Source: Microlunatus phosphovorus NM-1
GTDB lineage: Bacteria; Actinomycetota; Actinomycetes; Propionibacteriales; Propionibacteriaceae
Length of the DNA: 64,000 nucleotides
Direction of reading: 5' to 3'
NCBI RefSeq assembly: GCF_000270245.1
Contig: NC_015635.1
Location: forward strand, 3,968,001-4,032,000
The position numbers were made by a program, and so were the translations under genes. Under the pieces are notes generated by a model, which searched no databases, had not been told where the DNA came from, and worked only from the letters and a program-made list of their open reading frames with translations. Positions 28,881 through 36,141 of this stretch are shown here, one piece after another. Numbering within the stretch: position 1 is the stretch's first letter; every line of letters begins with the position of its first letter.

Positions 28881-30335
28881 ATGTATTCGACAGAAGCGGC
28901 GCAGGCGGACAGTCATCCACTGCACGCCGCGGTCGATACCGTCCGCACCTCGCTGCAGCACCTGATCAAGCTGATCGACGACGGCGCCCACACCGACCTG
29001 GGTGCACTCAGCCTGGTCGAGACCCTGCAACAGTGGGAAACCCTGCGTAACACCCTGCCCGTGGTGGATCGGGCGTTGATCCAGCACGGCACCGAGCAAG
29101 GCCACCCGAATGTGTTGTCGGAACGGTCGATGGTCGGGGTGTTGAAGAACGGACTCCGGATCTCGACCGGGGAAGCGGTGCGTCGAGTCAAAGCCGCCGA
29201 GCAGTTGGCCGATCGGACCTCGATGCTCGGCGAACCATTGCCGCCGATCCGGGAACACCTCGCACAGGCGCAACGCGACGGTGCGGTGACCCCGGAACAG
29301 GTGTCGTTGATCGATCAGACGTTGCGCAAGGTCGGGCACTGCGACCCGGAGTCGATCACCGCAGGGGAAGTGATGCTGATCGAGCAGGCCAGCCGACTCG
29401 GCTACCAGGATTTGACCGTGTTCGCGGCGAGACTGGCCGAGGCGATCGACCCCGACGGGATCCTGCCCTGCGATGACGCTGCGCAACGGGAGCGCCGGTT
29501 CCTGCGGGTCCGGCACCGCAAGGACGGCTGCTGGGCCGGCGAGTTCATCCTCACCGGCACCGCCGGGCAGAAACTCGCCGCGCTGCTCGACCCGTTGACC
29601 ACACCCCAACCCACCACCGTTCAACCCGACCATGCTGACGGCAGCCGTAGCAAGAAGGGGAAGCGGGTGATCGAGGACAAGCGGAGCGTCGGGCAACGCC
29701 AACATGACGCCTTGGAAACCCTGCTGGACGCGTTGCTGCGTGGGCAAGAGGTGCCGGCATCGGGCGGGACACCGGCGACGGTGTTGGTCCACATCAGCTG
29801 GGAAGAATTCCTGCGCGAGTTCGGTATCGGCAGCTACGCCGACGGCACCCCCGCCTCTGCGGACACCGTCCGCGACCTCGCCGATCAAGCCGACATCGCC
29901 TGGTGTGTGAAAACCCCCAAAGGTGCGGTGCTGAACCTGTACCGCAGCCGACGGATCGCCTCCACCGCCCAAACCCTGGCGTTGTATGCCCGAGATTCCG
30001 GATGCACCTTCCCGGGCTGCGATGTCGCCCCGCAATGGTGCGAACGACACCACGTGATCGCCTGGCAAGACGGCGGGAACACCAATATCGGCAACCTCAC
30101 CCTGGTCTGTGCGTTTCACCACCACCAATTCGCCAAACGCGGCTGGCAATGCCAGATCAACAGCGATGGACTCCCCGTCTGGATCCCACCCCGCTGGATC
30201 GACCCACAACAGCGACCGATCCTGAACCACCGCATCACCATCAACAACTGGCACCCCCAAGACCCGCTGGACCTCAACCCGGCAACCGAACCAGAACCGC
30301 CGCCAGACCCTGGTGCCGAAGGACCACCAGGCTGA
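28881..30335 (+). CDS. DUF222 / HNH endonuclease domain protein (13E12-type)
   Basis: This is a member of the large actinobacterial DUF222 plus HNH family, 484 residues from the ATG at 28881 (486 from 28875). Residues 20-310 are the helical DUF222 region. The C-terminal HNH nuclease has CTFPGCDVAPQWCERHHVIAWQDGG (near 378-402) and NLTLVCAFHHH (near 410-420), with the zinc Cys pairs and catalytic His present. It ends in a Pro-rich acidic tail. These genes are often repeated in a genome and behave as mobile or domesticated nucleases; their role is unsettled. The third-base usage and CCACC-rich wording differ a little from the neighbours, by eye. Confidence 0.88.
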   Translation: MYSTEAAQADSHPLHAAVDTVRTSLQHLIKLIDDGAHTDLGALSLVETLQQWETLRNTLPVVDRALIQHGTEQGHPNVLSERSMVGVLKNGLRISTGEAVRRVKAAEQLADRTSMLGEPLPPIREHLAQAQRDGAVTPEQVSLIDQTLRKVGHCDPESITAGEVMLIEQASRLGYQDLTVFAARLAEAIDPDGILPCDDAAQRERRFLRVRHRKDGCWAGEFILTGTAGQKLAALLDPLTTPQPTTVQPDHADGSRSKKGKRVIEDKRSVGQRQHDALETLLDALLRGQEVPASGGTPATVLVHISWEEFLREFGIGSYADGTPASADTVRDLADQADIAWCVKTPKGAVLNLYRSRRIASTAQTLALYARDSGCTFPGCDVAPQWCERHHVIAWQDGGNTNIGNLTLVCAFHHHQFAKRGWQCQINSDGLPVWIPPRWIDPQQRPILNHRITINNWHPQDPLDLNPATEPEPPPDPGAEGPPG

Positions 30336-30376
30336 CGGTTTCCATTCGCTCCGCCTTTCCACTCGCTTCGCCTCGA

Positions 30377-30402
30377 CCGCCGCAGATCCATACCTGCGGC
30401 GG
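30377..30402. terminator. hairpin 1 after DUF222/HNH gene
   Basis: CCGCCGCAG (30377-30385) pairs perfectly with CTGCGGCGG (30394-30402) around an 8-nt loop, about 40 nt after the stop codon. No T-run. Confidence 0.6.
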
Positions 30403-30454
30403 CATGCGGTCGTTCAGGAACGACGCAAGCAAGTGAGACCAGCGAATGAGACAC

Positions 30455-30492
30455 ATCGAGGCATCGTCCCCGTCTGGGCACGATGCCTCGAT
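30455..30492. terminator. hairpin 2 after DUF222/HNH gene
   Basis: A perfect 13-bp stem, ATCGAGGCATCGT (30455-30467) with ACGATGCCTCGAT (30480-30492), around 12 nt. It lies between convergent genes (HNH and OsmC) and may terminate both. Confidence 0.65.
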
Positions 30493-30566
30493 AGATAGTC
30501 ACGACCCGGTGATCGGCAGACTCAACTCAGTTCAGAGCGAGGCTGCTCAAGCAGGATCGGATCCGA

Positions 30567-30995
30567 TCACTCGACCAGGGTGGCGTCCAAGGTGATGGTG
30601 GTGCCGGTAAGGGCGGCCGAGACCGGGCAGTTCTTCTTGGCGTTCTCGGCGGCCTCAGCGAACTGCTCGGCGGTCAGGCCGGGAACAGCGGCCTTTACCG
30701 TCAGGTGGATGCCGGTGATGCCCTGGCCCGGCTGGAAGGTGACGTCGGCGCTGGTGTCGACGGTGGTCGGCGGGGTGCCAGCGCCGGCGAGTCCGTGCGA
30801 CAGCGCCATCGAGTAGCACGTCGAGTGGGCCGCGGCGATCAGCTCCTCCGGGCTGGTCTTGCCGTTCGCTGCCTCGGATCTAGCTGGCCAGCTCACATCG
30901 AAGGTGGCCAGGCCCGAGGAGGCGAGCTCGACGGTGCCGGAGCCCTCCAGAAGCGAACCTTCCCAATGGGCGTTGGCGGTGCGGACTGTTGCCAT
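30567..30995 (-). CDS. OsmC family peroxiredoxin
   Basis: OsmC-type thiol peroxidases reduce organic hydroperoxides. The 142-residue length and both redox cysteines fit: [13 protein letters not shown] (near 57) and [10 protein letters not shown] (near 121). The N-terminus [13 protein letters not shown] is typical of actinobacterial OsmC/OhrB-like proteins annotated OsmC. GGGAG lies 7 nt before the ATG. It is divergent from glbO, so an oxidative or nitrosative stress region is plausible, without proof. Confidence 0.9.
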   Translation of the reverse strand: MATVRTANAHWEGSLLEGSGTVELASSGLATFDVSWPARSEAANGKTSPEELIAAAHSTCYSMALSHGLAGAGTPPTTVDTSADVTFQPGQGITGIHLTVKAAVPGLTAEQFAEAAENAKKNCPVSAALTGTTITLDATLVE

Positions 30996-31188
30996 GCTGA
31001 CACTCCCTTATGACGATCTAGACGGTATGAACGAGGTGGGTAGGACGTACGCGAACCTCACCCATACTGCCAGCGCCCCTCGCCGAGTGGACCAGCCGGG
31101 GTCCGACCCGGACATCGATGCGCGTCACCCTGCGCTGGAGAGAGACTTGCAGAGACACCTGCGACCGGTGGGAGACAATGGGTCCATC

Positions 31189-31674
31189 ATGTCCACCTCC
31201 CCTGCTCCTGCTTCCGCCGGCTCCGCCGGCGGCCCTGCGACCCCCGAGCCCGGCGCCGCGACACCCGCCACGTTCTACGACGCCGTCGGCGGACACCCGA
31301 CGTTCGAGAAGCTGATCCGGCGCTTCTATCAGGGTGTGGCCGGCGATCCGCCGTTGCGCGCGCTCTATCCCGAAGAGGATCTGGGCCCGGCGGAGGATCG
31401 TTTCCGGATGTTTCTGGAGCAGTATTGGGGCGGCCCGACCACCTACAGCGATCAGCGCGGTCACCCCCGACTGCGGATGCGGCACGCCCCGTTCCTCATC
31501 ACTCCGACTCAGCGTGATCGTTGGCTGCGGCACATGCGCGATGCCATTGATTCGATCGACCTAGCCCCTGAGCACGAAGCCGAGCTCTGGGCATACATGG
31601 AGCGGGTTGCCCACTTCATGGTGAACACACTGGACGAAGATCCCGGGCCCTCCCAGGGACTTCGGATCGTCTGA
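31189..31674 (+). CDS. glbO: group II truncated haemoglobin
   Basis: This is a 2-on-2 globin of 161 residues with a 27-residue Ala/Pro/Ser-rich N-terminal extension. [28 protein letters not shown] is helix [30 protein letters not shown] contains the CD1/E region and proximal His in RMRHAPF, and RDRWLRHM contains the Trp that marks group II (TrpG8). It binds O2 or NO and is thought to support oxygen or redox chemistry. The ATG at 31189 is weakly served by GTGGGAGA upstream. Confidence 0.9.
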   Translation: MSTSPAPASAGSAGGPATPEPGAATPATFYDAVGGHPTFEKLIRRFYQGVAGDPPLRALYPEEDLGPAEDRFRMFLEQYWGGPTTYSDQRGHPRLRMRHAPFLITPTQRDRWLRHMRDAIDSIDLAPEHEAELWAYMERVAHFMVNTLDEDPGPSQGLRIV

Positions 31675-31754
31675 CCGCGACAGCCGTACACCGAGTAGGA
31701 CGATCCGTCGCACCGCTCAGGTTCGCCGGGTGGCTCAGTGCCGCTGTCAGGGTC

Positions 31755-32447
31755 CTACCGTCGCTTCGACTCGCGTCGGCGACGCGACTCTCGTACGGCC
31801 AGCCATCCCGCGAAAACGACCGGTGCCACGAACTTGGCCGCATCCAGCACCGTGCCCAGCCAGTCAGGCAGATTGATGTCGGGGAGGCCGGGCCAGGGAA
31901 TGCTTGGCCAGGGAATATCCGGCCACGGAATCCGTGGCAGCTTGATCTGCGGCACCCAGTCCCAGGGGATGAGGTGCCAAAGACGACCCAGGAGCCAGGT
32001 GACCAGAACGCCGGCCGCCAGACCTATTGCCGCGAGGACGATCTGCCGACCGGCGTACAAGCGCGGGTGCTGGTGCATCCAGATCCGGCGCCGAGCCGCT
32101 TTCGAACCCGCCTCCGGTTCGAGATCCACCCCGCCGACCAGCGTCTTGTTCGCTGCCAGCGCAGCCGGAGCGTTGGTGTGCTCGAACCAGGTCACTCGCC
32201 TCGTGCCGGCGAACGTACGGAAGTGGAGTCCAATCGATCCGTGACCATCGGCCACCAACACGGCCCGCTCGTCGTAGGACTTGCCCTCCGCCACAGTCTC
32301 ACCGTCCACGCGCCAGACGATCCGCCGGTGGAGACCGAGCTCTCGAATCTCCACCTCATGCAGACACCCATCCCGGTTCAGCGACCAGCAATCGGCCGCA
32401 CGGGCCGCTTGATCAACGCTCGATTGATCGATTGGTAGAGTGCTCAC
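31755..32447 (-). CDS. membrane protein with Pro-Trp-rich linker, TetR-linked
   Basis: I do not recognise a family for this 230-residue protein. Residues 1-130 are soluble and beta-rich (EVEIRELGLHRRIVWRVDG ... TRRVTWFEHTN). Residues 133-156 form a membrane helix. Residues 157-195 are a low-complexity linker built on IPWP: IPWDW, IPWPD, IPWPS, IPWPG, LPDINLPDW. A second hydrophobic helix (196-214) and an Arg/Lys-rich tail (RESRRRRESKRR) end it. The GTG start at 32447 lies inside an operator-like palindrome and 6 nt after TATATT, so the mRNA is probably leaderless and repressed by the divergent TetR. Function unknown. Confidence 0.72.
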   Translation of the reverse strand: MSTLPIDQSSVDQAARAADCWSLNRDGCLHEVEIRELGLHRRIVWRVDGETVAEGKSYDERAVLVADGHGSIGLHFRTFAGTRRVTWFEHTNAPAALAANKTLVGGVDLEPEAGSKAARRRIWMHQHPRLYAGRQIVLAAIGLAAGVLVTWLLGRLWHLIPWDWVPQIKLPRIPWPDIPWPSIPWPGLPDINLPDWLGTVLDAAKFVAPVVFAGWLAVRESRRRRESKRR

Positions 32448-32451
32448 TCTA
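32436..32451. promoter_or_regulatory. operator site 1, TetR-like
   Basis: TAGAGTG-CT-CACTCTA is a perfect palindrome with 7-bp arms. It covers the GTG start codon of the minus-strand membrane protein. A repressor bound here would block a leaderless transcript at its first base. Confidence 0.65.
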
Positions 32452-32453
32452 CT

Positions 32454-32459
32454 AATATA
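32454..32459 (-). promoter_or_regulatory. -10 box for leaderless membrane protein gene
   Basis: On the minus strand TATATT, then AGTAGA, then GTG at 32447. The box lies between the two palindromes. Confidence 0.55.
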
Positions 32460-32466
32460 GCTATAG

Positions 32467-32482
32467 CGGAGTGCACACTCTA
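32467..32482. promoter_or_regulatory. operator site 2, TetR-like
   Basis: CGGAGTG-CA-CACTCTA matches site 1 in 5 of 7 left-arm and all right-arm bases. The two centres are 31 bp apart, about three helical turns, so two dimers would sit on the same face of the DNA. Confidence 0.6.
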
Positions 32483-32579
32483 GGAATAAGGGCCGGGATC
32501 GGCACGCATTGGACTCACCTGTCGGCTGTGCCTGGTGGTGAAGTCGGAACCAATTTGGTCGAAGAAGGAGGTGACGAGG

Positions 32580-33206
32580 GTGGCGCGTACGGTCGACCCA
32601 GCCCGCCACGCCGCCCGCCGGCTCCGGATCATCGATGCTGCGCTGACTCGGTTCGCCGCCGACGGCTATGAGGCAACGACAACTGCCGCCATTTGCGCAG
32701 AAGCACGGATCGGCTCGGGCACCTTCTTCCACTACTTTCCGACGAAGGCGGACGTACTGCTGGGGATCCTGGAACTCGGGACCGCCGAAACCACCGCCTG
32801 GTTCGACGAGCAGTCCGGCCGCGAGGACGCCGTGGGTGTCTTGCGAGACTGGATCGACCAGACCATCGAGGACTTCTCCGATCGACGGATGGCCGGTTTC
32901 GTCCGAGCGGTCGGCGCGGTGATGTCGCGTCCCGAGTTTGCGGCAGCCCTTGCTGCCGATGATCGGGCGACCCAGACCGGGCTGCTCGGCTGGGTCGAGC
33001 TGGCACAACAGCAAGGCAGCATCCGCACCGACCTCACCGCTGCCCGGCTGACGTCGTGGCTGACGGTGCTGACCGACGGCTTCGCCGACCGGATCGCCAC
33101 CGACGATGGCTTCACAGCGGGTGCCGAGGGACCGGTGCTCCGCGACGCGGTTCACCGGCTGCTGGGGCCTGAAGCGGACGAGTCAGGCGACGTCCCACTC
33201 CGTTGA
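32580..33206 (+). CDS. TetR/AcrR family transcriptional regulator
   Basis: This 208-residue regulator has an N-terminal TetR helix-turn-helix (RLRIIDAALTRFAADGYEATTTAAICAEARIGSGTFFHYFPTKADVLLGI, residues 14-63). The C-terminal helices form the ligand and dimer domain; the ligand is unknown. The GTG start at 32580 is set by AAGGAGGTGA 5-8 nt upstream. It is divergent from the Pro-Trp membrane protein, with paired palindromes between them, so autoregulation and control of that gene are likely. Confidence 0.9.
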   Translation: MARTVDPARHAARRLRIIDAALTRFAADGYEATTTAAICAEARIGSGTFFHYFPTKADVLLGILELGTAETTAWFDEQSGREDAVGVLRDWIDQTIEDFSDRRMAGFVRAVGAVMSRPEFAAALAADDRATQTGLLGWVELAQQQGSIRTDLTAARLTSWLTVLTDGFADRIATDDGFTAGAEGPVLRDAVHRLLGPEADESGDVPLR

Positions 33207-33264
33207 TTCGAGGCATCCGGGCGACCGCCTGCCTGCTCCTACGGGAACCGCGACGCGAGTGAGC

Positions 33265-34344
33265 TCAGGGAATCAGCGACACCTTGACCGACTCCGCACC
33301 GCTGCCCACCAGGTCCAGACCGCGCTGGAACTCGGCCAGCGGCAGTTGATGGGTGCAGATGTCATCCATCGGCAAGATCCCGGACTCGAGCAGACGTACC
33401 GCGGCCGGCCAGGTGTGCGGGCCGAGATGAGCACCCAGCACGTCCAGCTCCTTGTCGTCGCTGATGATCGACCAGTCGACGCTGACGTCACTGCCGAACA
33501 CGCTGTACTCGACGTACGTGCCGAGCTTGCGAAGCAGACTCAGCCCCTGCCCGACCGCAGACGGATGCCCGCTGCCCTCCAGATAGACATCGGCTCCGTA
33601 GCCATCGGTGAGATCGCGCACGGCGGCCACCACGTCGGTCTCCGCAATGTTCAACGCCTCATCGGCACCGCAGCGCAGGGCCAGGTCGAGCTTCTGAGGT
33701 GCGAGGTCGAGGGCGATGACCCGGCGCGGGAACCTGGCGCGGGCGCCGGCGATCATGCCCAGTCCGATCGGCCCGCAGCCGGCCACCACGACGACGTCGT
33801 CGAATCGCATCCCCGACCGCTCGACCGCGTGCAGCGCACACGACAACGGCTCCACGAACGCGGCGTGAGCCGGCGGCAGCTCGGCGCTGATCTTGTGCAC
33901 CAGCGCATCCGCCGGGAAGATCATGTACGCCGCCATCGCTCCCGGCGTACGCCGCTTGAAGCCGTAGATCGCATGCGGTGCACACATGTGGTACTGGCCG
34001 CGTACGCAGTAGCGACACTCCCAGCAGGGCACGATCTGCTCGCTAGTGACTCGGTCCCCCACCTCGACGCTCCACCGCTGACGGGCCGTGTCGTCCAGCG
34101 CGACCACCCTGCCGACGAACTCATGTCCCGGCGTCACGGGGGTCTCGACGTACGCCGCTCGGTCTCCGTCTCCCCAGAACTTGGTGGCGCCGTGGTAGCA
34201 CTTCAGATCGCTGGCGCAGATTCCCACGGCCTCGACCTGCACCAGTGCCTCACCGGGCCCGGGGGTCGGCACCGGCACCTCCGCCAGCCGGTAGTCCTCC
34301 GGACCGTGGCAGACGACGGCTTGCATGCTGGTAGGTACGTTCAT
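33265..34344 (-). CDS. eltD: zinc-dependent alcohol dehydrogenase, threitol/erythritol dehydrogenase-like
   Basis: This 359-residue MDR-family dehydrogenase has catalytic zinc ligands in GICASDLKCYHG (Cys43) and TPGHEFVGRV (His, near 74), and structural-zinc Cys residues in VPCWECRYCVRGQYHMC (near 107-123). The Rossmann motif is VVVAGCGPIGLGMIAGA (near 184). The overall sequence, including FKRRTPGAMAAYM and WSIISDDKELDVLGAHLGPHTWPAA, closely follows mycobacterial EltD (L-threitol dehydrogenase), as I remember it. No tetritol kinase is nearby, so the exact polyol is uncertain; the symbol is offered on overall similarity. Confidence 0.75.
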   Translation of the reverse strand: MNVPTSMQAVVCHGPEDYRLAEVPVPTPGPGEALVQVEAVGICASDLKCYHGATKFWGDGDRAAYVETPVTPGHEFVGRVVALDDTARQRWSVEVGDRVTSEQIVPCWECRYCVRGQYHMCAPHAIYGFKRRTPGAMAAYMIFPADALVHKISAELPPAHAAFVEPLSCALHAVERSGMRFDDVVVVAGCGPIGLGMIAGARARFPRRVIALDLAPQKLDLALRCGADEALNIAETDVVAAVRDLTDGYGADVYLEGSGHPSAVGQGLSLLRKLGTYVEYSVFGSDVSVDWSIISDDKELDVLGAHLGPHTWPAAVRLLESGILPMDDICTHQLPLAEFQRGLDLVGSGAESVKVSLIP

Positions 34345-34471
34345 GCCGCAAGCCTCTCGCAGGCCAGATAGTGGCCGCCAGGTGGGCCTGAACCAGAGTC
34401 ACCTGGAGTTAGTTGCCGGATTGTCCCCGACATCGGTGGTTCAGCCAGAAACTAATGCCCCGGCACAAGGG

Positions 34472-35311
34472 TCAGCGCGGAACCAGCTCCGCCAGGGCAG
34501 CCCGCTGAGTCTCATCCAGGGGCTGGGGGCCCACCAGCACGGTTCGCGCCTGCGCGTAGACGGTCCCGGACTCCGGATCATCGATCTGCGCCGCCAGCCT
34601 GATCGATCGGTTGCCCACGTCGGTCACCACCGTGTTGACCCGATAGGGCGTCACCCGGAAGTCCAGCGGCCGGCGGTAGTCCATGTCCTGGCGAACGACG
34701 ACCCAGACATCATCGGCGTCGGGAGAGTTCCGTGACGACCAGCGCAGCGTCTGGGTCATCAGCGCGACCCGCGCCTCTTGGATGTAGTCGTAGTACTTCA
34801 CGTTGTTGGCGTGTGCATAGGAGTCGAGGTCGGACCAGCGCACCTGGAGCGGATAGTCGTGACCGCCAGCGGTCCAGGTCTGCTTGGGCAGCACCCGCAG
34901 CGACTCGTGATCGGTCTCGACGCCCTCGAGGAAGACCGCTCGCTCCTCGGCGGTCAGCCGACGCAGCCCGGCGCCGGCCAGATCGTAGGGCGCACCCGTT
35001 GTCCGCGCTCGGACAGCCACCCGATCACCGTCGCGCATCTCATAGCCGATCACGAACCGACTCGCGCCGACTGAGTCCACCCACAAGTCGATGGCCAGCC
35101 CACGATCGTGGAACCGGACCGGTGACAGGTACTCGACCTGATGTTGGACGACGAGTACGCCGGTATCGAGCAGCCGGTGCATCACCGGCGGTCCGTTCAG
35201 CAGGAAGTCGACCCGGGCTTCCTGCAGATAATCGACGAACGCGGCGTTGTTGACATGCGCCTGCGCGTCCATGTCGCCCCAGCGCATCGGACACAGGTAG
35301 CGGTACACCAC
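34472..35311 (-). CDS. acyl-CoA thioesterase with tandem hotdog domains
   Basis: This 279-residue protein carries two 4-hydroxybenzoyl-CoA thioesterase-like hotdog domains. Each opens with the same signature: RWGDMDAQAHVNNAAFVDYLQEAR (near 10-33) and RWSDLDSYAHANNVKYYDYIQEAR (near 160-183), where the Asp and the His-x-Asn are the active-site region. It should release free acids from acyl-CoA. It lies beside an acyl-CoA synthetase, thiolase and acyl-CoA dehydrogenase, consistent with fatty-acid metabolism. The start is a GTG at 35311. Confidence 0.87.
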   Translation of the reverse strand: MVYRYLCPMRWGDMDAQAHVNNAAFVDYLQEARVDFLLNGPPVMHRLLDTGVLVVQHQVEYLSPVRFHDRGLAIDLWVDSVGASRFVIGYEMRDGDRVAVRARTTGAPYDLAGAGLRRLTAEERAVFLEGVETDHESLRVLPKQTWTAGGHDYPLQVRWSDLDSYAHANNVKYYDYIQEARVALMTQTLRWSSRNSPDADDVWVVVRQDMDYRRPLDFRVTPYRVNTVVTDVGNRSIRLAAQIDDPESGTVYAQARTVLVGPQPLDETQRAALAELVPR

Positions 35312-35336
35312 AGGTCCATGCCTATCAGCAACCCAC

Positions 35337-35342
35337 TACTCT
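35337..35342 (+). promoter_or_regulatory. -10 box for leaderless FabG-like gene
   Basis: TACTCT, 6-nt spacer, ATG at 35349; no Shine-Dalgarno sequence. Confidence 0.5.
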
Positions 35343-35348
35343 CCTGCC

Positions 35349-36104
35349 ATGACGACATCCAGAGTTGCTGTGGTGACCGGTGCTGCCCGTGGAATCGGCG
35401 CGGCGATCGCCCGTCGACTGGCTGCGGGAGGTGCCGCGGTGGCTGCGGTGGATCTGAACACCGACGGTGCCGCCCGGACCGCCAATGCCATCGCCGAGTC
35501 CGGTGGCAGGGCCATCGCGATCGGCGCGGATGTCGGCGACGAGGACGCCGCGTCTCGAGCCGTCGAGCGGGCCGCCGCTGAACTCGGGCCGGTGACGATC
35601 CTGGTCAACAACGCCGGGATCATCCGCGACAACCTGCTGTTCAAGATGACCAGCGACGACTGGGACGCGGTGATGAACGTCCATCTCCGGGGCGCCTTCT
35701 TGATGACCAGGGCGGCTCAGGCACACATGATCGAGGCCAAGTGGGGCCGGATCGTCAACCTGTCCTCGACCTCTGCGCTGGGCAACCGCGGCCAGGTCAA
35801 TTACGCTGCCGCGAAGGCGGGCATCCAGGGCTTCACCAAGACGCTGGCCTTGGAGCTGGGCAAGTTCGGCGTCACCGCCAATGCGATCGCGCCGGGCTTC
35901 ATCGACACCGAAATGACCCAGGCGACCGCTGACCGGCTCGGCGTCGACTTCGAGGACTGGAAGGCGGCCGTCAGCCGCGAGATCCCGGTCGGCCGGGTGG
36001 GCACGCCGGACGACATCGCCGCGGTCGCCGCCTTCCTCTGCGGCGAGGACGCCGGCTACGTCTCCGGTCAGGTCATCTATGTCGCCGGAGGCCCCAGGGC
36101 CTAG
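35349..36104 (+). CDS. SDR-family 3-oxoacyl-ACP/CoA reductase (FabG-like)
   Basis: This 251-residue short-chain dehydrogenase has the cofactor motif TGAARGIG (10-17), the NNAG tetrad (near 89) and the catalytic Ser-Tyr-Lys in NLSSTSA and VNYAAAKAG (Tyr near 156, Lys 160). The IRDNLLFKM and NAIAPGFIDTEMT segments match FabG-type reductases of actinobacterial beta-oxidation clusters, so it may act on 3-oxoacyl-CoA rather than ACP. It is divergent from the thioesterase and convergent with the acyl-CoA synthetase. Confidence 0.88.
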   Translation: MTTSRVAVVTGAARGIGAAIARRLAAGGAAVAAVDLNTDGAARTANAIAESGGRAIAIGADVGDEDAASRAVERAAAELGPVTILVNNAGIIRDNLLFKMTSDDWDAVMNVHLRGAFLMTRAAQAHMIEAKWGRIVNLSSTSALGNRGQVNYAAAKAGIQGFTKTLALELGKFGVTANAIAPGFIDTEMTQATADRLGVDFEDWKAAVSREIPVGRVGTPDDIAAVAAFLCGEDAGYVSGQVIYVAGGPRA

Positions 36105-36141
36105 GGCGCCCAAAAACTAGCATCGCCCCAGCGGCGGCAAC

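Noticed and set aside
31018-31533. 171-codon minus-strand open frame opposite glbO
   Set aside because: The globin frame has proximal His and Trp G8 motifs; the other strand has none.
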